Shown: positions 35,712 to 44,896, counted from the stretch's first letter. The stretch is DNA of 64,000 nt from Ruthenibacterium sp. (GCA_020025235.1 JAHHSL010000003.1:1-64000), one strand, 5' to 3'. A program made the numbers and translations. The notes: generated by a model from the letters alone, not told the origin.

Positions 35712-37166
35712 ATGATGAGACGTACAGGGAAAATGCGGATGCTGTGCACTCTGGCGCTGGCGGGCGTTATGTCCTTCGCGGCGCTCGGCGCACATGCGCA
35801 GTGCGGACGTGCGCCTGCCGAACATCCCGAGACCCACCAGGAAACGGCACAGGAACTGACGGGCGGCATCACAGTATCGGCGCACAATATCGCCAAGGCG
35901 TCGTGGGCGCTGACGGATCGCAACCGTGCAACCAAATTCCAGATCCCGGCGGGAACATCGGTCACGATCACAAGCGAACAGGCGGCATCCTCCGTGTACA
36001 TCATATGGGATCATACGCCGGATGACTGGAAGCTTGTCTGCGGTGACAAAGAGATCACGTTCGACCGCACGAACAGCTTTCTGCATCATTATACCGAACT
36101 TCCGGAAAAAACCACACGGATCGAGCTGGAAGCGGAAGACGATATGGGCGTTGTGTGCGACGTATATCTGTTTGAAGAAGGCGCGGCACCGGATTGGGTG
36201 CAGTGCTGGCAGATGCCGTATGAACGCGCCGATCTTTTGGTGCTTCCGACGCATGCGGATGACGAACTGCTGTTTTTCGGCGGCACGCTGCCGTATTATG
36301 CGGCGGAAAAAGGATATCGTGTGCAGGTCGCCTATCTGACGAACCACAACGGCGAGCCGTACCGCCCGCATGAAATGCTCAACGGCCTTTGGATGTGCGG
36401 TGTGCGGGCGTATCCCGTTATCGGCAGCTTTCCGGATTACTATTCGGAATCGCTCGATCACGCTATGGAACTGTATGATGTCGATGAAGTGCTTTCGTAC
36501 CAGACGGAGCTGATCCGCCGCTTCAAGCCGTATGTGGTCATCGGGCACGATACTGCCGGTGAATACGGCCACGGCGTGCACCGGCTCAATTCCTACGGCC
36601 TGATGCAGATCGTGAACAGGACGGCAGACCCCGAATGGTGTCCCGAAAGTGCAGAAAAATACGGCGTGTGGGAAATCCCGAAGCTGTATCTGCATCTGTA
36701 TCCCGAAAACGAAATCGTTATGGACTGGAGCGTGCCGGTGAAGCCGCTTGGCGGAAAAACGGCGTATCAGATCGCATGCGAAGCATATAAATGCCATGTT
36801 TCGCAGCAGAGGGGCTTTCAGATGGGCGAAAAAGACGTGTACGGAAGCACACGCTTCGGCCTTGCGCACACAGCGGTGGGGCCGGACGTTCTGAAAAATG
36901 ATTTCTTTGAAAACATTGTTTTTGAGGAAGAAGCGATCCACCAGCCGGAGGAGCTTTGCCGCGAGCCGAAAGCGCAGAACAGTTCGGCTTCATCAGAGGG
37001 GCTGCAGCCGGACGAAACGGCAAAAATGCCCGCTGACGGCGCAGAGCAAACGGAACAGTCTGAACCGATCCGGTTTTCGGGCGTTCTGCTGGCGGTGAGC
37101 GGCGTGCTGATGCTTGCCTTTCTGGCACAGCTTGCGGTACGAAGCAAAACGAATAAAAAGCGGTAA
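35712..37166 (+). CDS. Secreted, membrane-anchored PIG-L/LmbE-family deacetylase
   Basis: 484 aa. A signal peptide (MLCTLALAGVMSFAALGAHA) is followed by a beta-rich N-domain and then a PIG-L domain with the metal motif THADDELLFFGG (usual PHPDDE) and EYGHGVHRLNS supplying the third ligand. A Ser/Glu linker leads to one C-terminal transmembrane helix and a basic tail (RSKTNKKR). PIG-L enzymes remove N-acetyl groups from GlcNAc-containing substrates; here the domain faces outside. It heads a four-gene run with a glycosyltransferase and a phosphodiester glycosidase, pointing to cell-surface glycan editing. Confidence 0.85.
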   Translation: MMRRTGKMRMLCTLALAGVMSFAALGAHAQCGRAPAEHPETHQETAQELTGGITVSAHNIAKASWALTDRNRATKFQIPAGTSVTITSEQAASSVYIIWDHTPDDWKLVCGDKEITFDRTNSFLHHYTELPEKTTRIELEAEDDMGVVCDVYLFEEGAAPDWVQCWQMPYERADLLVLPTHADDELLFFGGTLPYYAAEKGYRVQVAYLTNHNGEPYRPHEMLNGLWMCGVRAYPVIGSFPDYYSESLDHAMELYDVDEVLSYQTELIRRFKPYVVIGHDTAGEYGHGVHRLNSYGLMQIVNRTADPEWCPESAEKYGVWEIPKLYLHLYPENEIVMDWSVPVKPLGGKTAYQIACEAYKCHVSQQRGFQMGEKDVYGSTRFGLAHTAVGPDVLKNDFFENIVFEEEAIHQPEELCREPKAQNSSASSEGLQPDETAKMPADGAEQTEQSEPIRFSGVLLAVSGVLMLAFLAQLAVRSKTNKKR

Positions 37167-37194
37167 CCGATACTGAAAAAAGGAAGCGAAAAAT

Positions 37195-38265
37195 ATGAAA
37201 GATATCACGATCGTGCTTCCCTCGCTGAACCCGGATCATAAGATGATCGAGGTTGTGGACGGGCTGCTTGGGGCCGGATTTGAAGATATCCTGATCGTCG
37301 ATGACGGCAGCGATGCAGAACATTCCTGCTATTTTGAACAGGCGGCGCAGCATCCCGAATGCAGGCTTCTCCGCCACAATAAAAATCTCGGCAAGGGGCG
37401 TGCGCTGAAGACCGCGTTCAATGATTATCTCAACCGCCGCGGAAAGGAATCACTGGGCGTGGTGACCGTGGACGGTGATAATCAGCATCATATCGACGAT
37501 ATCGTGCGCTGTGCACAGGCGCTGCGCGAACATCCGGACAGCCTGATCCTTGGCACGCGGGATTTCAACGCGCCGAATGTTCCCCTGCGCAGCCGGTTCG
37601 GCAATAAGCTGACGGTGTGGATGTTCCGGTTTGCATGCGGCATCCGCGTTTCGGATACGCAGGTCGGCCTTCGTGCGATACCCCGTGCGATGACGCGGGA
37701 TTTTCTGGATCTATACGGAGAACGCTTTGAATACGAAACGAGCATGCTCATCGAGATCCGCAATAAAAATATCCCCGTGGTGGAAGTGCCGATCCGCACG
37801 ATCTATCTTGAGGAAAACAAATCGTCGCATTTCAATCCGATCCGCGATTCCCTGCGCATTTACCGTGTGCTGTTGAAATTTGTCCTTGCATCGGCGGCGT
37901 CACTCGGCGTGGATTTTGTAATGTACTGGCTTGTGCTTCGCCTGCTGGGCCCCGCGTGCGAGCTTTCGCAGCGTCTGCTGGCCGCAACGGTGACGGCGCG
38001 CATCGTATCCTCCTTTGTGAATTATATGCTGAACCGCACGGCGGTTTTCGGCAATCAGGGCAGTATGAAAAGTACGGTGTTCCGCTACTATCTGCTGTGC
38101 ACGCTGCAGATGCTGTGTTCATACGGGGGCGTTTATCTGCTGTGCAGGGTGTTCCCTCCGGCAGTGTACGCGGGTGCAGAGATCATCAGCAAGCTTGCAG
38201 TGGATTTCTGCCTGTTCCTTCTGAGCTTTCAGATCCAGAGGGAATGGGTGTTTAAAAAGCGCTGA
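37195..38265 (+). CDS. Family 2 glycosyltransferase fused to GtrA domain
   Basis: 356 aa from ATG 37195, with AAGGAAG upstream. Residues 1-225 are a GT-A fold: IVLPSLNPD, LIVDDGSD, NLGKGRALKTAF and TVDGDNQH (DXD-like). Residues about 225-356 hold four membrane helices of GtrA type (SLGVDFVMYWLVL through to REWVFKKR). Such fusions resemble polyprenyl-phosphate glycosyltransferases with their flippase-like partner. It would supply a lipid-linked sugar for a surface polymer. Confidence 0.88.
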   Translation: MKDITIVLPSLNPDHKMIEVVDGLLGAGFEDILIVDDGSDAEHSCYFEQAAQHPECRLLRHNKNLGKGRALKTAFNDYLNRRGKESLGVVTVDGDNQHHIDDIVRCAQALREHPDSLILGTRDFNAPNVPLRSRFGNKLTVWMFRFACGIRVSDTQVGLRAIPRAMTRDFLDLYGERFEYETSMLIEIRNKNIPVVEVPIRTIYLEENKSSHFNPIRDSLRIYRVLLKFVLASAASLGVDFVMYWLVLRLLGPACELSQRLLAATVTARIVSSFVNYMLNRTAVFGNQGSMKSTVFRYYLLCTLQMLCSYGGVYLLCRVFPPAVYAGAEIISKLAVDFCLFLLSFQIQREWVFKKR

Positions 38266-38288
38266 TTGGGAGAGAGAAGGAAAAACAA

Positions 38289-39386
38289 ATGGAAAACATG
38301 ACCTATTGGAACGAGGAAGAACAGCAAGAAAGGGAAACCCGGCAGGAAGCAGAGCAGCCACAAACCGAGAAGCCGGTGCAGAAATCGGCAAAGAAGAAAA
38401 AAAGCAATGCCGCCGTGCTGGCACAGCGCATCGGCCTGTGCGTTCTTTCACTGCTGGTTTCGGTTTTGATTTTTGCATTTTCCGGCATGGCGATCATCTG
38501 CTATGGGCCGAGCGAAGCGGCGCGCGATCTTTTTGTGGTTTCCGTTATGGAAACCAGCGCGGCAAAATTCCTTGCACATCTGTATTTCAGCGAGGAAGAG
38601 GTCGAAGCGATCCTTGCCGATAATGCCGTGCAGGAAACGCAGGAAGTCACCGACGAAGCACTTGTTGAGATGCCGCAGGAGGATGCGCAGGATTTTGACC
38701 TGAACGGACTGGAGATCGTGGACGTCAAAGGCAGCACCTTCAAGGGAAAAATGATGATCGTAAACGACCCTTCCCGCGTGTATGTGGCTGCACCGCCGAG
38801 CTTTGGGGCGGATGTTGCAGGCATGCGCGTAGCGGAAATGGTGGAGCGCGACGGGGCAATTGCAGGTGTGAACGCGGGCGGCTTTGCAGACGAAGGCGGC
38901 ATGGGGCTTGGCGGTCAGCCGCTGGGCATCGTCATCCAGGGGGGCGAGCTTGTGTACGGTTCGCGCAGTGCTTCTTCCAGCGTGATCGGCTTTGATGCGG
39001 AAAACCGCCTGATCGTCGGGCAGATGACAGGAGAGCAGGCGCTGGAACGCGGCCTGCGCGACGCTGTCAGCTTCGGGCCTGTGCTTGTCGTCAACGGCGA
39101 ACCGGCCGAAGTGAACGGTACCGGCGGCGGGCTGAATCCGCGCACCGCGATCGGGCAGCGCAAGGACGGCGCCGTTCTGATTTTGGTGATCGACGGACGG
39201 CAGGCACACAGCATCGGTGCAACCTATAATGACCTTGTTGACGTGATGCTGCAGTTTGGAGCAATCAATGCCGCAAATCTGGACGGCGGATCGTCGTCCC
39301 TGATGATTTATGAAAACGAGATTATCACAACATGTGCTTCGCTGTACGGCCCGCGCAAGGTGCCGACGGCGATCCTTGTGAAATAA
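38289..39386 (+). CDS. Phosphodiester glycosidase (NAGPA-domain) membrane protein
   Basis: 365 aa. A cytosolic acidic N-terminus (about 40 residues) and one transmembrane helix (about 42-65) are followed by an extracellular NAGPA domain: AGVNAGGFADEGG, GQPLGIVIQGGELVYG, NPRTAIGQRKDG, LVIDGRQ and AANLDGGSSSLMIY. The family includes the human enzyme uncovering mannose-6-phosphate and bacterial enzymes acting on phosphodiester-linked GlcNAc. In this operon it may trim sugar-phosphate diesters of wall polymers. Confidence 0.88.
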   Translation: MENMTYWNEEEQQERETRQEAEQPQTEKPVQKSAKKKKSNAAVLAQRIGLCVLSLLVSVLIFAFSGMAIICYGPSEAARDLFVVSVMETSAAKFLAHLYFSEEEVEAILADNAVQETQEVTDEALVEMPQEDAQDFDLNGLEIVDVKGSTFKGKMMIVNDPSRVYVAAPPSFGADVAGMRVAEMVERDGAIAGVNAGGFADEGGMGLGGQPLGIVIQGGELVYGSRSASSSVIGFDAENRLIVGQMTGEQALERGLRDAVSFGPVLVVNGEPAEVNGTGGGLNPRTAIGQRKDGAVLILVIDGRQAHSIGATYNDLVDVMLQFGAINAANLDGGSSSLMIYENEIITTCASLYGPRKVPTAILVK

Positions 39387-39416
39387 TGCCGCAGGGCAGA
39401 GGAAGGGCATGATCGA

Positions 39417-40487
39417 ATGAATCCCAAAAAAGAAAAAAGCGGTTTCACCGGCTTTAAAAAGTTCATGGCGGTATTTCTGGCCGTTCAGGTGGTGGTTATC
39501 TGCTGCGGCCTTATCTATCTGTGGCAGGCGCTGAGATCATACGAAAGCAGCATGCCGGTGCACGCTGCAGAATATGCACTGGAGCTGTTTGAAAACCGAC
39601 GGTTCGAGGCGATTCGCGATAAAAGCGGATTTGCACCGACTGCCCATGTATCGGAAGAAGATTTTGATGCATATCTTGGGCAGAAACTGGACGCAGCCGG
39701 TGAACTGGAACTGAAAAAATACCGCTCCGGCGAGCAGGAGGCGATCTACCTTGTAAAAGCGGGGGAGGATACACTGGCAAAGGTGGTTCTGGAAAAAAAG
39801 CAGGAAAGCGACGCCTTTGGAAACACCGGCTGGAAGATCGCAAAGCTGCAGGACGTCTTTGCAATGCAGCAGCCCTGTGTCGTGCTTGCACCGGAATTTG
39901 CAGTGCTTTCGGCAAACGGTGAGCCTGTCAGCGAGGATTTCCGCACGCTGCAGCAGACGCAGTATTACGCGGGCCTGCCGGAGGGCATGGAAACCCCGAT
40001 CCAGGCATGCTATACGCTGGAAGGCTTCCTGACCGCACCGGAACTGACGGCACAGGCGCCCGGTGTGCAGGAGTGCGTGATCCGTGAGACAGAGCAGCCG
40101 AATGTCTATGAGGTAAAGGCGCTTCTTTCCGAAGAACAGGCTGCCGAAGTGCAGGAACTTGCCGTGGAGGCGGCAAAGGTGTACGCGCGCTTTATCAGCG
40201 AGGACGCCAGCTTCAAGCAGGTTGCAAAATACCTTGTGCGTGAAAGTGATTTCTATAACAGCCTGAAAACGTTCTACAACGGCTGGTATGCAGACCATAC
40301 CTCCTATGAGTTTGAAAATATGCAGACGGAAGAATTTACGGCATACAGTCCGGATCATATTTCCTGCAAGGTCAGCTTTACCTATGTGATCAACAGCGGG
40401 GGACGCCACGAATACCCGAGCGCCTATGAGATTTTTATGGTGCGGACAGAGGACGGCTGGCGCGTCGCCAGCATGGACGTTCTTTAA
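39417..40487 (+). CDS. Membrane-anchored extracellular protein, unknown
   Basis: 356 aa. A short basic N-terminus, one transmembrane helix (about 14-38, FMAVFLAVQVVVICCGLIYLW) and a roughly 310-residue outer part with no motif I recognise. The last 90 residues (FYNGWYADHTSYEF to WRVASMDVL) look like an NTF2/SnoaL-type small domain by pattern, which is a weak guess. It is last in the envelope-glycan operon and ends before a strong terminator, so it probably acts with the NAGPA protein. Confidence 0.75.
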   Translation: MNPKKEKSGFTGFKKFMAVFLAVQVVVICCGLIYLWQALRSYESSMPVHAAEYALELFENRRFEAIRDKSGFAPTAHVSEEDFDAYLGQKLDAAGELELKKYRSGEQEAIYLVKAGEDTLAKVVLEKKQESDAFGNTGWKIAKLQDVFAMQQPCVVLAPEFAVLSANGEPVSEDFRTLQQTQYYAGLPEGMETPIQACYTLEGFLTAPELTAQAPGVQECVIRETEQPNVYEVKALLSEEQAAEVQELAVEAAKVYARFISEDASFKQVAKYLVRESDFYNSLKTFYNGWYADHTSYEFENMQTEEFTAYSPDHISCKVSFTYVINSGGRHEYPSAYEIFMVRTEDGWRVASMDVL

Positions 40488-40496
40488 TTGAAAAGC

Positions 40497-40536
40497 AAAG
40501 GCCCCGGCAGAGCATGCGCTCTTGCCGGGGCCTTTT
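40497..40536 (+). terminator. Terminator of the envelope-glycan operon
   Basis: A 13-bp GC-rich stem (40497-40509 with 40523-40535) with an inner GAGC/GCTC pairing and a T run. Confidence 0.92.
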
Positions 40537-40576
40537 TGATTCGTCTTTTTGCGGGACGGGCAAATGATCGGAACGG

Positions 40577-41140
40577 TTACAGCAGAATATCCTCCAGCGT
40601 GCGCTTGGGCACATGGATCACGCCGTTTTCATCGCGGTAATACCGGATGTTTTCGGTAATGCCGGTCGTCTGCGAATGTTCGGCAGGGTAGCCGAGTGCG
40701 ATCAGCGTATGGATGCAGCATTCGTCCGGAAGCTGCAAAAGCGCATGGATCTCCTTGCGGTCGATGCTGCCCATCCAGCATGCGCCCAGCCCTTCGTATA
40801 CAGCGGAAAGCAGCAGATTTTCCACGGCGGCACCGGCGTCCGGTGTTTCCGTGATATCACGGATCGAACGGTCGATGCAAACGACGATGAAAGCGGTGGG
40901 CTGTTCGCCCTTTTTCGGGGCGCCGTTCGGGGCAAGATAAGCGGCCCAGCGCACAAGCGGCTGCATGGCTGCGACGGTTTCGCTGTCGGATACGATCTTG
41001 TATTTCAGCGGCTGCAGATTGGCTGCGCTGGGCGCAAGGCGCGCGGCGTCAACCAGACGCAGCAGAACCTCCTGCGGGATCGGCTGCTGTGTGAATTTGC
41101 GGATCGTGCGCCGGTTTTGGATCATATCGTAAAATTCCAT
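40577..41140 (-). CDS. Nitroreductase-family protein
   Basis: 187 aa. ATG 41140 follows AAAGGGATG; an in-frame ATG at 41179 is less likely. FMN-binding landmarks are the N-terminal IQNRRTIRKF, AARLAPSAANLQPL, GAAVENLLLSAVYEGLGACWMG and ALGYPAE. These are small dimeric flavin oxidoreductases using NAD(P)H; the natural substrate is unknown. It lies after degV on the same strand but a terminator stands between them, so it is probably a separate unit. Confidence 0.88.
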   Translation of the reverse strand: MEFYDMIQNRRTIRKFTQQPIPQEVLLRLVDAARLAPSAANLQPLKYKIVSDSETVAAMQPLVRWAAYLAPNGAPKKGEQPTAFIVVCIDRSIRDITETPDAGAAVENLLLSAVYEGLGACWMGSIDRKEIHALLQLPDECCIHTLIALGYPAEHSQTTGITENIRYYRDENGVIHVPKRTLEDILL

Positions 41141-41208
41141 AATGCATCCCTTTCCGTTCTGCGGATTTTCTATCGCCATTATAGCAGAAAAGCAGGCAGA
41201 TGAAAAGC

Positions 41209-41236
41209 AAAAGCCCCCTGAAAACAGGGGGCTTTT
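41209..41236 (-). terminator. Terminator of degV
   Basis: A 12-bp perfect stem AAAAGCCCCCTG and complement, four-base loop. Confidence 0.88.
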
Positions 41237-41262
41237 GCAGGGAGAAAGAAGAAAAATGAAAA

Positions 41263-42159
41263 TCAGATATCACATTTTTTCAGGAACCCGAGCCCGATCG
41301 GATACGGGCCGGTGTGAACACCGATCGTTGCGCCGATGTTGGCCTTGCCGAAATCCTCGGGGCAAAGTCCCTTTCGCTCGAACGTTTCAAGCAGATATGC
41401 CTTGAAATCATCGTATTCGGGAATATCAATGCCGATACCGGTGCAGAACAGATAGCCGTCCAGATCAATGTTGTTTTCTTTCAGATAGGCAACAAATTTT
41501 TCGGTGACCTTCTGCAGGGATTTGCGGCGTCCGCGGCAGATTTCGGTCGTGCCAAGCTCGCCATCATAAAAATGAAGCAGGGGCTTGAGGTTCAGCATGC
41601 TGCCGGCGATGCAGGCAACCTTGCCCAGACGGCCGCCGTGCTCCAGATATTTCAGGTCATTTGTCGTAAAGAAGATGTGGCCGGTTCCCCGAATCTCCTC
41701 CAGCAGCGGCACAGCGCGGGAAAGTTCCAGATCCATATCCCGCAGGCGGACGGCTTCGGTGACAAGCAGACCCTGCAGTGCAGTCACAAGGCGGGAATCC
41801 ATAACGTAAATGTCGGCGTCGGGATAATCGTCCTGAATCGAAGCCTTTGCCGTCATGGCAGATTGATACGAGCCGCTGAACTTCTGTGTCAGACAGATGC
41901 ACAAAACCGGCATGCCGCTTTGCACAAAGGGCAGGAACGCATCGATGTAATCCTGAATCGAAGGCATCGAGGTTTTCGGGAAACAGTCGGGATGGTCGAT
42001 CATGGCCTGATAAAAATCGGCGACCGAAATATCAACGCCTTCCTTCTGGTAGGTTTCGCCGTCCAGTGAAACATAAAAAGGAACGACCGTGAGCCGGTTT
42101 TGCTGTGTGTAGCTTTGGGGCAGGTCTGCTGAACTGTCACATACGATTTCAAATTTCAT
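41263..42159 (-). CDS. DegV-family fatty-acid-binding protein
   Basis: 298 aa. The family opening IVCDSSADLP, PFYVSLDGETY, the ligand-contact TSMPSIQDY, LCICLTQKFSGSYQSA, DSRLVTALQGLLV and the C-terminal IGATIGVHTGPYPIGLGF are all present. DegV/FakB proteins carry fatty acids for phosphorylation by FakA, feeding exogenous fatty acids into phospholipid synthesis. No fakA is nearby. The start codon ATG 42159 has only a weak SD. Confidence 0.92.
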   Translation of the reverse strand: MKFEIVCDSSADLPQSYTQQNRLTVVPFYVSLDGETYQKEGVDISVADFYQAMIDHPDCFPKTSMPSIQDYIDAFLPFVQSGMPVLCICLTQKFSGSYQSAMTAKASIQDDYPDADIYVMDSRLVTALQGLLVTEAVRLRDMDLELSRAVPLLEEIRGTGHIFFTTNDLKYLEHGGRLGKVACIAGSMLNLKPLLHFYDGELGTTEICRGRRKSLQKVTEKFVAYLKENNIDLDGYLFCTGIGIDIPEYDDFKAYLLETFERKGLCPEDFGKANIGATIGVHTGPYPIGLGFLKKCDI

Positions 42160-42420
42160 TCAAAATAAAGGCAGGAACTGTCGGCTTTTGAAAAAACGAT
42201 GAGAATGCAATTGATCATCCCCGGTCCCGCCGGATTCCTCCTCATCATTGTATTACGCATCTATCTTTTGAAATGCTTCTTAGGTTTTTATGATAGCACG
42301 GCACGTTTCCGGAAACAAGAGGTACAATGTGAACTTTCCTTGAAATGAACATAAAATGCGAAGAAAACGGCAAAAAAAGAAAAACGGAACGTGCAGATCC
42401 GAAACAGGTGCAAGAAAACG

Positions 42421-42449
42421 GCATGCCGTCCTAAAAAAATCCATACAAT
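42421..42449 (+). promoter_or_regulatory. SigE-like promoter of sigK
   Basis: CATACAAT (42442-42449) matches the sporulation SigE -10 consensus. GCATGCC (42421-42427) at a 14-bp spacing is a partial -35. The remainder of the 42160-42477 gap carries the degV leader and nothing else recognised. Confidence 0.5.
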
Positions 42450-42477
42450 GCAGTAGGAAGAAAAGGAGGAAAACAGC

Positions 42478-43194
42478 ATGTTCGGAGTATTTATGAGCAT
42501 TGTTGCAGGAAAATTGCTGTATTTTGCGCTGCATCTGGAAAGCAGCAGCTTCCCCAAGCCGCTTTCTGCAAAGGAGGAGCTGGAAGCATTTGACGCGATG
42601 AAAGCGGGGGACGCGCAGGCAAAAGACCGGCTGATCCGCCACAATCTGCGGCTGGTAGCACATATCGCAAAAAAATATTATGCCGCGAATGTAGAGCAGG
42701 AGGATCTGATCAGCATCGGTACGATCGGCCTTATCAAGGCGGTGAACAGCTTCGATCATCAGAAAGGGGCGCGCTTTGCCACCTATGCGGCGCGGTGTAT
42801 TGAAAATGAGATCCTGATGCAGTTCCGGTCGGATAAAAAGCTGAAAAATGATGTGTCGATCCATGAGCCGATCGAATGTGATAAGGATGGGAACGGCCTG
42901 ACGCTGAACGATGTGGTGGCGGACAGCTTTGATCTGCGCGAGGATCTTGAACGTCGGGAGGAAATGCGGCTGCTGCGCCGCGTGGTGAACCGTCTGGAAG
43001 GAAGAGAGCGCCAGATCGTGATTTTGCGGTACGGCCTTTCCGGCCTTCCGCCGATGACACAGCAGAAAACGTCCGAACTGCTGCACATCAGCCGCAGTTA
43101 TGTATCCCGCATTGAAAAGAAGGCGCTGGCAGAGCTCAAGACGCTGATTCAGCAGGAAGCAAAACCGGAAAATGCGCTCCGGACAGAAAAATGA
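42478..43194 (+). CDS. sigK: Sporulation sigma factor SigK
   Basis: 238 aa, uninterrupted (no skin element). An N-terminal hydrophobic pro-sequence-like stretch (MFGVFMSIVAGKLLYFALHL) precedes the sigma-70 core: region 2 (DRLIRHNLRLVAHIAKKYY, IGTIGLIKAVNSFD) and region 4 (LEGRERQIVILRYGLSG, ISRSYVSRIEKKAL). The spacing and the pro-like leader fit SigK rather than SigE, SigF or SigG. SigK drives late mother-cell genes. The strong SD AAAAGGAGG and a SigE-like promoter agree. Confidence 0.88.
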   Translation: MFGVFMSIVAGKLLYFALHLESSSFPKPLSAKEELEAFDAMKAGDAQAKDRLIRHNLRLVAHIAKKYYAANVEQEDLISIGTIGLIKAVNSFDHQKGARFATYAARCIENEILMQFRSDKKLKNDVSIHEPIECDKDGNGLTLNDVVADSFDLREDLERREEMRLLRRVVNRLEGRERQIVILRYGLSGLPPMTQQKTSELLHISRSYVSRIEKKALAELKTLIQQEAKPENALRTEK

Positions 43195-43270
43195 GAAAAA
43201 ACACGAAAAAAGGCTTGCATCAAAGGGAAATGTCTGGTATCCTATATTAGGTTTGGGAAAGGGTTTGGAT

Positions 43271-43378
43271 ATGAAAGCTTTTAATACATCAGCTGAATAT
43301 GCAAATAAAAAACGCACTGCCGCATCCGTTTTATGCGAAACAAACAGGGCGCTCTTTTCACATTCCGTTTTAACATGA
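43271..43378 (+). CDS. 35-aa peptide ORF with SD, unknown
   Basis: ATG 43271 is seven bases after GGGAAAGGG. The peptide begins MKAFNTSAEYANKK and ends at TGA 43376, six bases before a terminator stem. TTGCAT (43215) with TATCCT (43238) could be its promoter. It is basic and Ser/Ala-rich, with no similarity I recognise. Confidence 0.35.
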   Translation: MKAFNTSAEYANKKRTAASVLCETNRALFSHSVLT

Positions 43379-43383
43379 GCAGA

Positions 43384-43428
43384 AGGCATTTTCCGTTATT
43401 GCACAATAACGGGAATGCCTCTTTTTTT
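43384..43428 (+). terminator. Terminator upstream of uraA
   Basis: A 17-bp stem with two mismatches (43384-43401 with 43404-43420), two-base loop, seven T. It ends the tiny ORF or sigK transcript, or could act as an attenuator for the permease gene. Confidence 0.85.
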
Positions 43429-43493
43429 GGCTGCTGTCAATCACCCGAGCGGTGTTTGGATACAGAAAGGTCTATTTGAGGAGGAAGTATTGA

Positions 43494-44825
43494 ATGAGCA
43501 AAGAAAAAGAAAAAATCGAGCTCGGAAAAGAAGGATTGTATGACGCGCGCAAGCTCGGCATCGGAAAGATGCTGGTGCTGGGCATGCAGCATACGTTCGC
43601 GATGTTCGGCGCAACGGTACTGGTTCCGATCCTGACGGGGATCAACGTTTCCACGGCACTGCTGTTTGCAGGCATCGGCACACTGCTGTTCCACCTTGTC
43701 ACAAAGGGAAAGGTTCCTGCGTTCCTTGGCTCCAGCTTTGCGTTCCTGGGCGGATATGCCGCAGTGGCGCCCCTTGGCAAGGACGGCACCCCCAGCGAGA
43801 TGCTTCCGTATGCGGCAGGCGGCATCGTGGTTGCAGGCCTGATCTATGTCCTGCTCAGCGCGCTGATCAAGGTGTTCGGCGTGCGCAAGATCATGCGTTT
43901 CTTCCCGCCGGTCGTTACCGGCCCGATCATCATTTCGATCGGCCTGATCCTGGCACCTACGGCTATCACCAACTGTTCTACAAACTGGACACTGGCCATG
44001 ATCGCGCTTGTTGTCATCATCGTGTGCAATATCTGGGGCAAAGGCATGACGAAGATCCTGCCGATCCTGATCGGCATCGTGGTTTCCTACATTGCGGCGA
44101 TCCTTATGGGCGAAGTGGACTTCACGGCAATCAATAAAGCAGATTGGGTCGGCCTTGCGGTGCACACTTCCGGCATGGCAAAATTCAGCCTGAGCGCATG
44201 CATCACGATCGCGCCGATCGCACTGGCAACTATGATGGAACACATCGGCGATATTGCGGCAATCAGCGCAACCTGCGAACGTTCGTACCTGTCGGACCCG
44301 GGTCTGCACCGCACCCTGCTGGGTGACGGCCTTGCAACCAGCATCGCCGGCCTGTTCGGCGCTCCGGCAAACACCACTTACGGCGAAAACACCGGTGTTC
44401 TGGCTTTGACCAAGGTGTATGACCCCCGCGTTATGCGCATTGCAGCCTGCTTTGCAATCTTCCTCAGCTTCTTCCCGAAAATCGGCGCGGCGCTGCAGAC
44501 GATCCCCGCAGCGATCATCGGCGGCATCTCGTTTGTGCTGTACGGCATGATCTCTTCTGTCGGCGTGCGCAACATTGTCGAAAATCAGGTCGATTTCACA
44601 AAATCCCGCAACCTGATCATTGCAGCGGTGATCCTTGTTTCGGCACTGGGCTTCAACAGCGTCGGCGGCATCACGATCCCGCTTGGTGAAACTTACAGCT
44701 TTACGCTTTCCGGCCTTGCAATTGCTGCAATCGTCGGAATCCTGCTGAATGCGATCCTGCCGGGCAACGATTATGAATTCGGCGTGGATCTCAAGGGCGA
44801 CAGCGCTGTCAGCTTTGAAGTCTGA
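43494..44825 (+). CDS. uraA: Uracil permease, NCS2 family
   Basis: 443 aa with about 14 membrane segments. NCS2 landmarks are LGMQHTFAMFGATVLVPILTG, FLGSSFAFLGGY, MRFFPPVVTGPIIISIGL, the substrate-binding MMEHIGDIAAIS (Glu contacts uracil in UraA) and GAPANTTYGENTGVLALTKV. It is a proton-coupled nucleobase importer; xanthine is less likely because TTYGENTG is the uracil-type form. SD GAGGAGG upstream. Confidence 0.93.
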   Translation: MSKEKEKIELGKEGLYDARKLGIGKMLVLGMQHTFAMFGATVLVPILTGINVSTALLFAGIGTLLFHLVTKGKVPAFLGSSFAFLGGYAAVAPLGKDGTPSEMLPYAAGGIVVAGLIYVLLSALIKVFGVRKIMRFFPPVVTGPIIISIGLILAPTAITNCSTNWTLAMIALVVIIVCNIWGKGMTKILPILIGIVVSYIAAILMGEVDFTAINKADWVGLAVHTSGMAKFSLSACITIAPIALATMMEHIGDIAAISATCERSYLSDPGLHRTLLGDGLATSIAGLFGAPANTTYGENTGVLALTKVYDPRVMRIAACFAIFLSFFPKIGAALQTIPAAIIGGISFVLYGMISSVGVRNIVENQVDFTKSRNLIIAAVILVSALGFNSVGGITIPLGETYSFTLSGLAIAAIVGILLNAILPGNDYEFGVDLKGDSAVSFEV

Positions 44826-44860
44826 TCCTGCACAAAAGCATCCTGATATCGGAAATATGA

Positions 44861-44896
44861 AAAACGGAGTGTATCACACGATACACTCCGTTTTTT
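44861..44896. terminator. Bidirectional terminator between uraA and GNAT gene
   Basis: A 15-bp perfect stem (44861-44875 with 44880-44894), loop ACAC, A and T tracts. Confidence 0.92.
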
